A DNA stretch of 64,000 nucleotides, from assembly GCA_016874715.1 (NCBI GenBank), contig VGTK01000006.1, positions 1-64,000 on the forward strand, given 5' to 3'. The notes under the pieces were generated by a model. The model searched no databases, was not told the DNA's origin, and worked only from the letters and a program-made list of their open reading frames with translations. Position numbers and translations under genes: made by a program. Shown here in pieces: positions 43,900-53,614 of the stretch (the first letter of the stretch is position 1; every line of letters begins with the position of its first letter). Source of the stretch: Deltaproteobacteria bacterium. Lineage in GTDB: Bacteria; Desulfobacterota; Binatia; UBA12015.

Positions 43900-44927
43900 G
43901 TGGTCCTCCCGAAGTGGTCGAAGCCCCGCGTGCGGACCGCGTGCGGCCGGCCGCCCTCGTCCTGCAGCACGACGCCGTGGGCCGCGTCGACGCAGCGTCC
44001 GACGATCGCGAGCGGGGTGTCCGTCGCGCGCGCGAGCGCGTCGAGTCGTGGCAGCACCTCGTCCGGGCAGGCGACGAGCAGCTCGTAGTCCTCGCCGCCG
44101 GTGGCGGCGAAATCGTGACCGGCTGCGTCGAGCCGGGAGACCGCGGGCAGGCGCGGCAGGCGCGCGCGCTCGACCACCGCTCCCACGCCGCTCGCGGCGC
44201 AGAGGTGGCCGAGGTCGGCCATCAGCCCGTCGCTCAAGTCGATCGCGGCGTGCGCGCCCGCCGCGGCGAGCGCGCGGCCGGCGGCGATGCGCGCGACCGG
44301 AGCCACGAAGCGCGCGGCGAGGCTCGCGTCCGGACGCTCCCCGGCGAGCCACGCGGCGACGGCGGCGGCGGAGCCGCCCAGCGTGCCGGTGACCAGCAGG
44401 TGATCGCCGACTCGCGCCCCGCCGCGGGTGAGACACGGGCCGGGCAGCGTCCCGCCGGCGGTCACGGTGATCGACAGGACGGGGGCGGTCGTCAGGTTGC
44501 CGCCGGCCACGACGGCACCCGCGTCCGCGGTTGCATCGGCGCAGCCGTCGAGGATCTCGTCGAGCGCGTGCGCGGGCAGTTCGGCCGGTGCCGCAACCGC
44601 GACCAGCGTCCATGCGGGTATCGCGCCCATCGCGGCGAGGTCGCTCAGGTTGACGGTGATGACGCGGCGTCCGAGCTCGCGCCATGCGAGCCAGTCGCGC
44701 CGGAAGTGGACGTCATCGACCAGCGCGTCGGTGGTCAGCGCGAGCGGGTGCGGGCTCGGGGCCGTGACCGCGCAATCGTCGCCGGGCGGCACCAGCAGCT
44801 GGACCGGAGCGGCCGCTTCCTGACGCGCCCGGATCCGCGCGCAGAGCCTCGCCAGGAAGGGGTGCTCGCCGGTCTCGCGGAGCGTTGGGCCTTCCGTCGA
44901 AGGTCTCCCGGCTGGCCCGGGCGTCAG
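43896..44927 (-). CDS. thiL: Thiamine-phosphate kinase ThiL, apparent CTG start
   Basis: A protein of about 343 residues with the ThiL/PurM fold. Motifs are [12 protein letters not shown] (ATP/Mg, ~40-51), [77 protein letters not shown] and [20 protein letters not shown]. It phosphorylates thiamine monophosphate to the active diphosphate. No ATG, GTG or TTG exists between the dnaJ stop and the conserved [10 protein letters not shown] block. A CTG at 44927 overlaps the dnaJ stop as CTGA, matching the 4-base overlaps of neighbouring genes, so CTG is the best start candidate. Its stop overlaps the larB GTG. Confidence 0.9.
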
Positions 44928-46021
44928 CCGAACTTCTCCCGGACCTTGTCGAAGAAGCCGCGCGACACCTGGACCTCCTCGCCCGCGATCTGGGCGAACT
45001 CCTCGAGCAGCTCGCGCTGGCGGGCGTTGAGCTTGCGCGGCGTCTCGACGAAGACCCGTGTCAGCTGGTCGCCGCGGCCGTAGCCGTGCAGGTCGGGTAC
45101 GCCCTTGCCGCGCAGGCGAAACACGCTGCCGGACTGCGTGCCTTCCTTGATCTTCAGCTTGACTGGTCCATCGAGCGTCGGAACCTCGATCTCCGCGCCG
45201 AGCGACGCCTGGGGGAAGCCGATGCGCACGTCGCACACGACGTCGTTGCCGTCGCGGCGGAAGACGTCGTGCTCCTCGACGTTGATCACGACGAAGAGGT
45301 CGCCCGAGCCCGCGCTGCCGGCCTCGCCCTCGCCGCGCAGCTTGAGGCGCGTACCCGTGTCGACACCGGCGGGAACCTTGACGTCGAGCGTGTGGTCCTT
45401 GCGAACGCGGCCGGCGCCGCTGCACGTCGCGCACGGGTCCTTGATGATGCTGCCGCGGCCGTTGCACTGCCCGCAGGTCTTCGCGATCGAGAAGAAGCCC
45501 TGCTGGAAGCGGACCTGGCCGGCGCCGCGACAGGTGCCGCACTTGGTGGGCTGCGCGCCGCCCTTGCCCCCGGTGCCACTGCACTCGTTGCACTGTACCG
45601 CGCGCGGTACGGAGATCTCCCTGTTGCAGCCGAACGCGGCCTCCTCGAAGCCGATCGTCAGCGTGTAGCTCAGGTCCTCGCCGCGGCGGCGACGGTTTCC
45701 CCTGCGGGCGCCGCCGCCGAAGAACTCGCCGAACAGGTCGCCGAAGATGTCCTCGAAGCCGCTGCTGCTGAAGTCGAAGCCGGCGTTGCCGCCCTCGAAG
45801 GCCGCGTGCCCGAAGCGATCGTAGCGCGCGCGCTGGGCCGCGTCCGAGAGGACCTGGTAGGCCTCCGAGCACTCGCGGAACTTGCCCTCCGCGAGCTTGT
45901 CGTTCGGATTCCGGTCGGGGTGGTACTTGAGCGCGAGCTTGCGGAACGCCTTCTTGATGGTCTCCTCGTCGGCGGTGCGCTCGACCTCGAGGACCTCGTA
46001 GTAGTCGCGTTTGGCGGACAC
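44924..46021 (-). CDS. dnaJ: Chaperone DnaJ (class A Hsp40)
   Basis: A 365-residue class A J-protein. The J domain (1-~70) contains [15 protein letters not shown] with the HPD tripeptide; a Gly/Phe region ([20 protein letters not shown]) follows. Four zinc-finger CxxCxGxG repeats appear in order: [24 protein letters not shown] and CATCSGAG. The C-terminal substrate domains end with [20 protein letters not shown]. DnaJ delivers substrates to DnaK and stimulates its ATPase. The start is GTG at 46021, after a spacer with a perfect hairpin. thiL appears translationally coupled downstream. Confidence 0.97.
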   Translation of the reverse strand: MSAKRDYYEVLEVERTADEETIKKAFRKLALKYHPDRNPNDKLAEGKFRECSEAYQVLSDAAQRARYDRFGHAAFEGGNAGFDFSSSGFEDIFGDLFGEFFGGGARRGNRRRRGEDLSYTLTIGFEEAAFGCNREISVPRAVQCNECSGTGGKGGAQPTKCGTCRGAGQVRFQQGFFSIAKTCGQCNGRGSIIKDPCATCSGAGRVRKDHTLDVKVPAGVDTGTRLKLRGEGEAGSAGSGDLFVVINVEEHDVFRRDGNDVVCDVRIGFPQASLGAEIEVPTLDGPVKLKIKEGTQSGSVFRLRGKGVPDLHGYGRGDQLTRVFVETPRKLNARQRELLEEFAQIAGEEVQVSRGFFDKVREKFG

Positions 46022-46087
46022 GGCGGAATCCGGGCGCGATTGTCGGTCAGTTGGCGCTGCGACGCAAGAGAAGACCCCCCGGGCCGA

Positions 46088-46105
46088 GGACGGCGGGTGC
46101 CGTCC
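46088..46105 (-). promoter_or_regulatory. Hairpin in the dnaK-dnaJ spacer
   Basis: GGACGGC-GGGT-GCCGTCC is a perfect 7-bp stem in the ~100-base spacer between the dnaK stop and the dnaJ start. It has no T tract on the minus strand, so an mRNA-stability or partial-attenuation role is more likely than termination. Confidence 0.4.
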
Positions 46106-46123
46106 CGCGGCCCGCGGGATGCG

Positions 46124-48061
46124 TCAGCCTTCCTTCACTTCCTCGAAGTCGGCGTCGACCACGTCGTCCTTGCGCGACGACTCGCCACCGCTCGCGGCCC
46201 CGGCACCGCCGTCGCTGCCGCCGTCGGCCGACGGACCGCCCTGGGCCTGCGCTGCCTTCGCGTACATCGCCTCGGCCAGCTTGTGCGACGCCTTGCTCAG
46301 GTCGTTCGCTGCGGCCTTCAGGCGCTCCGCCTCGGCGCCGGTGTCCTCGATCACCTTCTTCGCGTCGGCGATCGCGGTCTCCACCCCGAGCTTGCCCGCG
46401 GCGTCGATGCTCGCACCGTTCTCCGCGAGCGACTTCTCGGTCTGGTAGATCAGCGAGTCGAGCTGGTTCCTCGCCTCGATGGTCTCGCGACGCGTCTTGT
46501 CCTCGGCCGCATGCGACTCCGCCTCGCGGATCATCTCCTTGATCTCCTGATCGGAGAGACCCGAGGACGCCGTGATGCGGATCGACTGCTCCTTCCCGGT
46601 GCCGAGATCCTTCGCGCTCACGTGCACGATGCCGTTGGCGTCGATGTCGAAGGCCACCTCGACCTGCGGCATGCCGCGCGGCGCCGGCGGGATCCCGACC
46701 AGGTCGAACTGGCCGAGCAGCTTGTTGTCGGCCGCCATCTCGCGCTCGCCCTGGAACACGCGGATGGTCACCGCCGTCTGGTTGTCCGACGCCGTCGAGA
46801 AGACCTGGCTCTTCTTGGTGGGAATCGTCGTGTTCTTCTCGATGAGCTTGGTGTTGACGCCGCCGAGCGTCTCGATGCCAAGGGACAGCGGGGTGACGTC
46901 GAGCAGCAGGACGTCCTTGACCTCGCCCTTGAGCACGCCGCCCTGGATCGCCGCGCCCATGGCGACGACCTCGTCGGGGTTGACGCCGCGGTGCGGGTCC
47001 CGGCCGAAGACCTTCTTGACGCGCGCCTGCACGGCCGGCATGCGCGACATTCCGCCCACGAGCACGACCTCGTCGATGTCCTTGGTCGCGAGGTTGGCGT
47101 CGCGCAGCGCCGTGACCGACGGCCCGTCGAGCCGGTCGAGCAGGTCGCCGCACAGCGCCTCGAGCTTCGCGCGCGAGAGCTTGATGTTGAGGTGCTTCGG
47201 GCCCGACGCGTCGGCGGTGATGAACGGCAGGTTGATGTCGGTCTCGGCCGAGCTCGACAGCTCGATCTTGGCCTTCTCCGCCGCTTCCTTGAGACGCTGC
47301 AGCGCCATGCGGTCGCCGCGCAGGTCGATGCCCTGGTCCTTCTTGAACTCGTCGGCCAGGTACTCGATGACGTGCTGGTCGAAGTCCTCGCCACCGAGGA
47401 ACGTGTCGCCGTGCGTCGACTTGACCTCGAACACGCCGTCGCCGACCTCGAGGACCGAGATGTCGAACGTGCCGCCGCCGAGATCGAAGACCGAGATCTT
47501 CTCGTCCTTCTTCTTGTCGAGGCCGTAGGCGAGCGACGCAGCGGTCGGCTCGTTGATGATGCGCAGCACCTCGAGGCCGGCGATCTTGCCGGCGTCCTTG
47601 GTGGCCTGCCGCTGGCTGTCGTTGAAGTACGCCGGGACGGTGATGACCGCCTGCGTGACCTTGTCGCCCAGGTAGTCCTCGGCGGTCTGCTTCATCTTCT
47701 GCAGGACGAAGGCCGAGATCTCCGCCGGGCTGTACTTCTTGCCGCGGCACTCGACCCACGCGTCGCCGTTGTCGGCGCGAACGATCTTGTACGGTAGGAC
47801 CTTGGACGCCTTCTGGACCTCCGGGTCGTCGTACTTGCGCCCGATCAGGCGCTTGATGGCGAAGACCGTGTTCTCGGGATTGGTGACCGCCTGCCGGCGC
47901 GCGATCTGACCGACGAGCCGCTCGCCGTTCTCCGCGAACGCAACCACCGAAGGCGTGATGCGACTCCCCTCGGAGTTGGTGATCACCGTAGGGTCACCGC
48001 CCTCCATGATCGCCACGCATGAGTTCGTGGTCCCCAGATCGATGCCAATGACTTTGCTCAT
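46124..48061 (-). CDS. dnaK: Chaperone DnaK (Hsp70)
   Basis: A 645-residue Hsp70, the usual length. The nucleotide domain begins [20 protein letters not shown] and includes [40 protein letters not shown] and [20 protein letters not shown]. The linker [20 protein letters not shown] leads to the substrate-binding domain. The C-terminus ends in the typical acidic [13 protein letters not shown] after a Gly/Ala-rich tail. It folds and protects proteins in an ATP cycle with DnaJ and GrpE, encoded on either side. The start is the ATG at 48061 with the Shine-Dalgarno GAGGGGAG upstream. No CIRCE element or hrcA is seen in the window. Confidence 0.98.
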   Translation of the reverse strand: MSKVIGIDLGTTNSCVAIMEGGDPTVITNSEGSRITPSVVAFAENGERLVGQIARRQAVTNPENTVFAIKRLIGRKYDDPEVQKASKVLPYKIVRADNGDAWVECRGKKYSPAEISAFVLQKMKQTAEDYLGDKVTQAVITVPAYFNDSQRQATKDAGKIAGLEVLRIINEPTAASLAYGLDKKKDEKISVFDLGGGTFDISVLEVGDGVFEVKSTHGDTFLGGEDFDQHVIEYLADEFKKDQGIDLRGDRMALQRLKEAAEKAKIELSSSAETDINLPFITADASGPKHLNIKLSRAKLEALCGDLLDRLDGPSVTALRDANLATKDIDEVVLVGGMSRMPAVQARVKKVFGRDPHRGVNPDEVVAMGAAIQGGVLKGEVKDVLLLDVTPLSLGIETLGGVNTKLIEKNTTIPTKKSQVFSTASDNQTAVTIRVFQGEREMAADNKLLGQFDLVGIPPAPRGMPQVEVAFDIDANGIVHVSAKDLGTGKEQSIRITASSGLSDQEIKEMIREAESHAAEDKTRRETIEARNQLDSLIYQTEKSLAENGASIDAAGKLGVETAIADAKKVIEDTGAEAERLKAAANDLSKASHKLAEAMYAKAAQAQGGPSADGGSDGGAGAASGGESSRKDDVVDADFEEVKEG

Positions 48062-48178
48062 TTACTCCCCTCGCGGGTGATTTTCGCGGCTTCGGACGCC
48101 ACCCTCGTCCTCGGCTGAAGGGCCCGCGATCAGCCTTGGATTTGCTCCGGATTTCTCGAAGGCAACGGACACGTAATC

Positions 48179-48208
48179 ACGATGCGGGGTGAATCAACCC
48201 CGCGTCGT
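48179..48208 (-). promoter_or_regulatory. Hairpin in the grpE-dnaK spacer
   Basis: A 12-bp stem (ACGATGCGGGGT / ACCCCGCGTCGT, one G-T type mismatch) around the loop GAATCA lies in the 234-base spacer between the grpE stop and the dnaK start. No T tract follows on the minus strand. It could modulate the relative output of grpE and dnaK or stabilise the transcript end. A dnaK-specific promoter might lie in the same spacer, but I cannot assign one. Confidence 0.45.
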
Positions 48209-48295
48209 CGGAAATGCCGGCGAGCCGCTCCTCGAGGTGGCCGGGGAGCGGGCGAGGGGGCGTGTGCTCGGGAGGTGCCCCCTCGCGGCGATCGC

Positions 48296-48967
48296 TCACC
48301 CCTTCGGCTTCGCGACCGTGACCTGCGCCGGGCGCAGCAGGCGCTCGTGCAGGCGGTAGCCCGGGGCGTGCTCGTCGACCACGGCACCGGCGGGGTGCTG
48401 CTCGGTGTCGACGTGCGCGACCGCCTCGTGGTGGGCGGGATCGAAGTGCTGACCGGCGGCCGCCACGCGGGTCACGCCGAAGCGGCCCAGGGTCTCGGCG
48501 AACTGGTGCAGGACCATCGTGACGCCCGTCACCAGATTGTCGACGCGCGCGGCCTGCTCGGGCGATTCGCCCTCGGCACCCTTCGCGGCGGCGTCGATGG
48601 CGCGCTCGAGGTTGTCGATCACTGGCAGCAGGTCACGCAGCAGGTGCTCGCTCGCGTAGCGCAGCGCCTCGGACTTGTCGCGCTGCATGCGGCGCTTGAA
48701 GTTCTCGAGGTCGGCGCGCTCGCGCAGCAGCCGGTCCTTGCCCTGCTCGATCTCGCTCGCCTTCTCCGCGATCTCCGCGCGCAGGCGGTCGATCGTGTCG
48801 AGCGCGTGGTCGAGGTTGCGTGGCGTCGGCTCGGCTGCGGGGTCGTGCGCCTGCGGCGCATCGGCCGGGATCTGGCCGTGCAGGTGCGCGTTCCCCAGCG
48901 CGTCGTAGCCCTGCGTCCCGTCTGCGGGGCGCGGCCCGTCGCCACCTTCCCGGTGCTCCTTGCTCAT
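48296..48967 (-). CDS. grpE: Nucleotide exchange factor GrpE
   Basis: A 223-residue GrpE. A polar N-terminal region leads into the long coiled coil (RLRAEIAEKASEIEQGKDRL, LRERADLENFKRRMQRDKSE). It continues with the four-helix segment (YASEHLLRDLLPVIDNLERA) and the C-terminal beta-wing (GVTRVAAAGQHFDPAHHEAV, VDEHAPGYRLHERLLRPAQV). It opens DnaK to exchange ADP for ATP. It is the first gene of the chaperone run and diverges from recO across fewer than 100 bases, so the heat-shock promoter should lie in 48968-49060; none is assigned. Confidence 0.95.
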   Translation of the reverse strand: MSKEHREGGDGPRPADGTQGYDALGNAHLHGQIPADAPQAHDPAAEPTPRNLDHALDTIDRLRAEIAEKASEIEQGKDRLLRERADLENFKRRMQRDKSEALRYASEHLLRDLLPVIDNLERAIDAAAKGAEGESPEQAARVDNLVTGVTMVLHQFAETLGRFGVTRVAAAGQHFDPAHHEAVAHVDTEQHPAGAVVDEHAPGYRLHERLLRPAQVTVAKPKG

Positions 48968-49063
48968 CGTGTGCTCGAAACGCGTCTCGTCCCCGACCGG
49001 CCGGCTCCGGGAACCTAAGGAGCGACCTTTTCGGTGTCAATTCCCTGCGGCGAGAAAGAGTTG

Positions 49064-49990
49064 GTGTGGTACACGCAGCCCGTGCGGCTCGAATCCACGC
49101 CGGCCATCGTGCTGCGCACGCGCGAGTACGGCGAGTCCGACAAGATCGTCACCGTGCTGTCGCGAGCGGCCGGCAAGTTCTCGGGGATCGCGAAGGGTGC
49201 CATGCGCTCGCAGCGCCGCTTTCCCGGCACCCTCGAGCTGTTCTCGCACGTCACCCTGGACTTCAAGCGGCGTCCGCACAGCGAGCTCGCCTTCCTCGAC
49301 CGCGCGGTGCTGCTGCAGCCCTGGCCGCGGCTCCTGAGCACGCTCGAGCGCTTCACCGCGGCGAGCCACGTCGTCGAGCTGGCCGACAAGGTGACCGTCG
49401 AGAGCGAGGTCGGCGACGATCTGTACGCCATCGTGACCTCGACCCTGGCGCGCCTGAACGCGGCCGAGCCCGGACCCGCGACGCTGCGTCTCTTCGAGCT
49501 CGCGGCGCTGCACGCGTCCGGCTACCGGCCCGAGCTGGTCGTGTGCCGCGGGTGCGCGGGGCCGCTCGCGTCGGACCGCGGCCCCGTGCGGCTGGTCGGC
49601 GGAATCGGCGGCGTGCTGTGCTCGCAGTGCCGGGGGGCCGAGGAGGGCGGCATGCTGCTCTCGAACGACGGGCTCGCGTGCCTCGGCCACCTGCAGGATG
49701 CCGTGACCCGCGCCGGCTTCGCCGGCGGACACGACTCTTCGGCCGGCTCTTCCGGTGGGCCCGACGCTCGCGTCGGCTTCGCCAACGGACGCGACGCGCA
49801 CGGCTCCGCCAACGGACACGAGCCGCACGACCCGTGGGCAGTCGAACACGCGGTGGCGGCGCGGCTCACCTCGCGCGTCGAGCGCGAGATGGCGCTCGCG
49901 CTCGACATGCTCCTGGCGCCGCACCTGCGTGGTCGCCTGCGGTCGCTCGAGCTGCTCGGGCCGGTGCTGAACGACCGCGCCGGCGGTTAG
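49064..49990 (+). CDS. recO: DNA repair protein RecO
   Basis: A protein of about 308 residues. The N-terminal OB-fold reads STPAIVLRTREYGESDKIVT, VLSRAAGKFSGIAKGAMRSQ and RRFPGTLELFSHVTLDF. A helical domain follows and then the zinc site CRGCAG ... CSQCRG. RecO anneals ssDNA and loads RecA with RecR in gap repair. Between about residues 215 and 260 there is an unusual Gly/Ser/Asp/His-rich repetitive insertion (FAGGHDSSAGSSGGPDARVG, FANGRDAHGSANGHEPHD) before the last helices. The start is uncertain: GTG 49064 (used), TTG 49061, GTG 49082 or GTG 49034. Confidence 0.88.
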   Translation: MWYTQPVRLESTPAIVLRTREYGESDKIVTVLSRAAGKFSGIAKGAMRSQRRFPGTLELFSHVTLDFKRRPHSELAFLDRAVLLQPWPRLLSTLERFTAASHVVELADKVTVESEVGDDLYAIVTSTLARLNAAEPGPATLRLFELAALHASGYRPELVVCRGCAGPLASDRGPVRLVGGIGGVLCSQCRGAEEGGMLLSNDGLACLGHLQDAVTRAGFAGGHDSSAGSSGGPDARVGFANGRDAHGSANGHEPHDPWAVEHAVAARLTSRVEREMALALDMLLAPHLRGRLRSLELLGPVLNDRAGG

Positions 49991-50035
49991 GACGCCTTGC
50001 GGCGAGCGCGGTCGCGCCCGCCTCGCCGTGGACGG

Positions 50036-53000
50036 TCAGGCCAGCGCGTCGCGCAGGGCCGCCGCGAGCGATGCCTGCGTGAAGGGCTTGGTCAGGTAGC
50101 CGTTCGCCCCGGCCTCCTGCGCGCGCCGGCGATGCTTCTCGCTCGAGCGCGAGCTGCACACGATCACCGGCAGCGTGACGAGCCGAGGATCCGAGCGGAT
50201 CTCGCCGAGCAGCTCGTAGCCGTGCATGCTTGGCATCTCGAGGTCGGTCACCAGCACGCGGTAGTGCCCGCGCCGGAGCTTCTCGAGCGCGTCGCGCCCG
50301 TCGACGGCGGTCTCCGCGGTCCAGCCCTCGGCGGCGAGGAAGTGACTGCCGAGCTTGCGCACGCTGATCGAGTCGTCGGCCCACAGGACCGTGGCTGCGT
50401 CCGCTTCCTCGGCGGCGTCCTCGGCAGGGGCGGACCTGGCGGCGGACTGCGCCGCGGCACGCGCCAGCTCCGAGCCGACGAGATCCGCGAGGCGACCGAC
50501 GTCGAGAACGAAGATCACCTGCCCGTCGCCGGCGAACGTGGCGCTGTTCAGGAAGGGATGGCCGGCGAAGAGCCGTCCGAGCGGGCGGACCACCGCCTCG
50601 CGCTGCGCCTCGATGCGGTCGACCAGCAGCGCCATGCGGTGCTCGCCGCCGCGCAGCACGACCGCGGTCGCACCGGGGCCCGCGACGGCGCGCGTGGTGC
50701 GGCCCCGCTGGGCGTCGTCGCGGCCCGTCTGCCACGCGGTGCCCGTGCAGCTCGCGGTGAGCAGGGGCAGCGACAGCGCGGGTACGTGATCCTCGCCGAC
50801 CTTCAGCAGGATCCCGTCCGCGGTCTCGCGCAGCATCTCGGGCTCGACGTTGAGCACCGACTCGACCGGTCCCTGCGACAGCGCGTAGGCCTGGTTGCCC
50901 GCGCGCAGCACGAGCACCTGATCGATCATCGCGGCGAGCGGCAGGCGGATCGTGAAGGCGGCGCCGCGGCCGTCGCGGGAATCGACCGTGACCGTGCCGC
51001 GCAGCTGCTCGACCTCGCCCATTACCACGTCCATGCCGATGCCGCGCCCGGCGAGATCCGTCACCCGGCTCTGCGTCGAGAAGCCGGGGCGGAAGATGAG
51101 CTTCGCGAGCTCGTCGCGCGACACGGTCTCGCTGGGCGAGATCAGCCCCTGTCGCTCGGCCTTGCCCCGGATCGCGGTGAAGTCGAGGCCGCGCCCGTCG
51201 TCGCGGACGGTGACCTCGACGCTGCCGTGCCGCTGCACCGCGCGCAGCTCGATGGTGCCCACCTCCCGCTTGCCGCGGGCGCGGCGCTCCTCGGCCGGCT
51301 CGATGCCGTGCGACACCGAGTTGCGCACGAGGTGGAGCAGGGGCCCGTAGAGCGCCTCGATCACGGCGCGGTCGACCTGGACTTCCCCGCCGACGCACTC
51401 GAGATCGATCTGCTTCCCGGTCTGCCGCGCGGCGTCGCGGATCGGACGCTGCAGACGGCGCAGCAGCGTGTCGATCGACAGGAGGCGCATGCCGGTGACG
51501 GTGCGCTGTAGGCTCGACGTCACCTTCGAGACCTGGCGGCTCTCCTCGGCGATCGCGTCGATCATGCCGCCGAGCTGCTCGACGATCTCGCCTGCGTCCG
51601 AGGCAAGCTCGACCAGCGTGCGCGTCAGCACGTTGAAGTCGTCGTACTTGTCGAACTCGAGCTCGCTGAACTCGAACGGGGCGTCGGCGGGTGGCGCGGC
51701 GTCGCCCTGCGCCTGCGCCGGATTGAACTCGAAGCCCCGGAATCCCTCGACCGCCTCGTGGATCTGCAGCTTGCCCAGGCGCAGCTTGTCCTTGAGCTCG
51801 TAGATCGCGCTCATCGAGTCCTCGATGCGCGTCCGGCTGACGACGAGCTCGCTCACGCGGTTCATCAGCAGGTCGAGACGGCTCGCGTGCACCCGCACGA
51901 TCGCCGAGTCGATGTCGCCCGGGGGCGCCGGCGCCGCGGTCTCCGCGGCGGGTGCCGCTCGGGCGGACCCGGCGTGTGCCGCGGGAGCCTGAGCGACGGG
52001 TGACGGAGGGGCACCCGGATCTCCCAGCACCTCCGCGACGCGCGCGTCGACGTCGGGCAGGATGTGATGCTCGTGCGGCACGCCGCGGACCTGCGCGAGC
52101 AGCCCCGCGACGGAGTCGACGAGCTCCAGCAGCAGCTCGATGAGCTTGTCCGGATTGCGCTCGACCGGGCTCTCGATGACGGTCTCGAGCAGCGTCTCGC
52201 CCGCGTGCAGCTGCACGGCGATGCGCGTCAGGCCGACGGCGGCCGCGGCTCCCTTCAAGGTGTGGAAGTGACGGAACAGCGCTCGCAGCTGCGTGCGGTC
52301 GCGCGGGTTGCGCTCGAGGTAGAGCAGGGCGGTCTCCGACGCGCTCAGCGCCGCGTCGGCGTCGAGGGTGAAGGCCTCCATCATCTCGGGCTCGATCTGG
52401 GGCGCGTCGTCCGCGGCGTCCTCGACCTCCTGCTGCAGCGCGGATACGGGCGCGAACGCCGCACCGTCGTCGGCGAGGGCGTCGGGCGGCGGCGGGGCCA
52501 GCGCGTCCGCGTCGTCGGCGAGGAACGCTCGCGCGGTTGCGGCGACGAGCTCGAGCTGGATCATCGGGGGCTCGAGACCGGCCGCGAGGAAGACGGTCTC
52601 GATCGGGCCGCTCAGCTCGTCGATGAACTCCGGGGGCAGCGGCAGGGCGGCCTCTTCGGCGTGCATGTCGAACGCGTCCTGCAGGACCTTGCCGACGTCG
52701 CGCAGGTCGTTGCGGCCGGCGGTCGCGGCGCTGCCCTTGACGGTGTGGAAGATGCGTCCCAGGTCGGCGCACACGTTGGACTGCTGCGCCGGATCGGCGA
52801 GTCCGCCGAGCAGCTCGGGAACGGCGCCGAGCAGCTCGCGCAGCTCCTGCTGGAAGGTCTCGGCGAGGAACGCCGCGAGCTCGGGATCGTAGGCCGCGGT
52901 CGAGCCGTCGTCGCCCTCCGCTCCGTCGTCGGCCAGTGCGAGGGCGCCATCGAGGCTCTCGTCGAGCGGCTCGTCGCCGGTGAAGGGCGGCGGCGCTTCG

Positions 53001-53608
53001 AGCCCGGGCTCGTCACCGACCTCCTCCTCGAAGTCGGGCATCGCGGCCTCGGCCACCTCCTCGCGCAACAGCTCGCTCTCGAGCGTGGCGCGCGTCGCGG
53101 GCGCGAACGTGTCGAGCAGCTCGCCGAGCAGCCGCTCCTGGCTCAGGCCGCTGCCGTCGAGGCAGTCTTCCAGCATGCGCTGCGCGGGGCCGAGCGCGTC
53201 GCGCGTCGCGCGCATCAGGTCCTGCGCCGCTTCGCGGTTGCGCTCCGCCTCGGCGAGCGCGAGCTCCGACGCGCGCTGCAGGATCGCTCCCGCGTGGCTC
53301 AGGTACGGCAGCTCGGCGAGCGCGGCCGAGCCCTTGAGCGCGTGCCCGCGTGCGGCGATCTCGGTGAGGGCCGAGGGATCGTCCTCCTGCCCGGCGACCC
53401 GGCTCAGGCGCGCGCTCATTCCGGCGAGGAGCTCGCGCGCCTCGACGCGGAACAGGTCGCGGATGGTGCCGACGCTCGGTCCGATCGGCGCCGTGTCCGA
53501 AGCGCGGGGTCGCGACCCGGCCTCGGCGGAGGCGCGGAGTCGCGTGTCGGCCTCCTGTTCCCGGCCCATGCCGCCGTCGCTCCGCTCGCTCACGCCCGGG
53601 TCGCCCAC
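50036..53608 (-). CDS. Hybrid chemotaxis kinase CheA/ChpA-like (3 Hpt + REC)
   Basis: A 1190-residue kinase. Three Hpt domains carry predicted phosphorylatable histidines: H89 in AARGHALKGSAAL, H288 in IFHTVKGSAATAG and H449 in HFHTLKGAAAAVG. The CheA core spans ~565-890 (RLDLLMNRVSELVVSRTRIE; N-box LLHLVRNSVSHGIEP; VRDDGRGLDF; GRGIGMDVVMGEVEQLRG). A CheW-like domain (~895-1040) and a C-terminal receiver (~1072-1190; LVTDLEMP, predicted D1122; YLTKPF) complete it. The layout resembles ChpA/PilL of twitching systems more than flagellar CheA. The start is GTG 53608 or ATG 53569. It is last in the operon after the MCP gene (6-base gap). Confidence 0.92.
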   Translation of the reverse strand: MGDPGVSERSDGGMGREQEADTRLRASAEAGSRPRASDTAPIGPSVGTIRDLFRVEARELLAGMSARLSRVAGQEDDPSALTEIAARGHALKGSAALAELPYLSHAGAILQRASELALAEAERNREAAQDLMRATRDALGPAQRMLEDCLDGSGLSQERLLGELLDTFAPATRATLESELLREEVAEAAMPDFEEEVGDEPGLEAPPPFTGDEPLDESLDGALALADDGAEGDDGSTAAYDPELAAFLAETFQQELRELLGAVPELLGGLADPAQQSNVCADLGRIFHTVKGSAATAGRNDLRDVGKVLQDAFDMHAEEAALPLPPEFIDELSGPIETVFLAAGLEPPMIQLELVAATARAFLADDADALAPPPPDALADDGAAFAPVSALQQEVEDAADDAPQIEPEMMEAFTLDADAALSASETALLYLERNPRDRTQLRALFRHFHTLKGAAAAVGLTRIAVQLHAGETLLETVIESPVERNPDKLIELLLELVDSVAGLLAQVRGVPHEHHILPDVDARVAEVLGDPGAPPSPVAQAPAAHAGSARAAPAAETAAPAPPGDIDSAIVRVHASRLDLLMNRVSELVVSRTRIEDSMSAIYELKDKLRLGKLQIHEAVEGFRGFEFNPAQAQGDAAPPADAPFEFSELEFDKYDDFNVLTRTLVELASDAGEIVEQLGGMIDAIAEESRQVSKVTSSLQRTVTGMRLLSIDTLLRRLQRPIRDAARQTGKQIDLECVGGEVQVDRAVIEALYGPLLHLVRNSVSHGIEPAEERRARGKREVGTIELRAVQRHGSVEVTVRDDGRGLDFTAIRGKAERQGLISPSETVSRDELAKLIFRPGFSTQSRVTDLAGRGIGMDVVMGEVEQLRGTVTVDSRDGRGAAFTIRLPLAAMIDQVLVLRAGNQAYALSQGPVESVLNVEPEMLRETADGILLKVGEDHVPALSLPLLTASCTGTAWQTGRDDAQRGRTTRAVAGPGATAVVLRGGEHRMALLVDRIEAQREAVVRPLGRLFAGHPFLNSATFAGDGQVIFVLDVGRLADLVGSELARAAAQSAARSAPAEDAAEEADAATVLWADDSISVRKLGSHFLAAEGWTAETAVDGRDALEKLRRGHYRVLVTDLEMPSMHGYELLGEIRSDPRLVTLPVIVCSSRSSEKHRRRAQEAGANGYLTKPFTQASLAAALRDALA

Positions 53609-53614
53609 CGGCCG

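Noticed and set aside
44885-47797. 970-codon plus-strand open frame opposite dnaJ and dnaK
   Set aside because: Complement of two unmistakable chaperone genes; Val/Leu/Ala/Asp/Arg-biased shadow sequence.
48062-48295. CIRCE-type heat-shock operator near dnaK
   Set aside because: The only inverted repeat here (48179-48208) does not match the TTAGCACTC-N9-GAGTGCTAA consensus.
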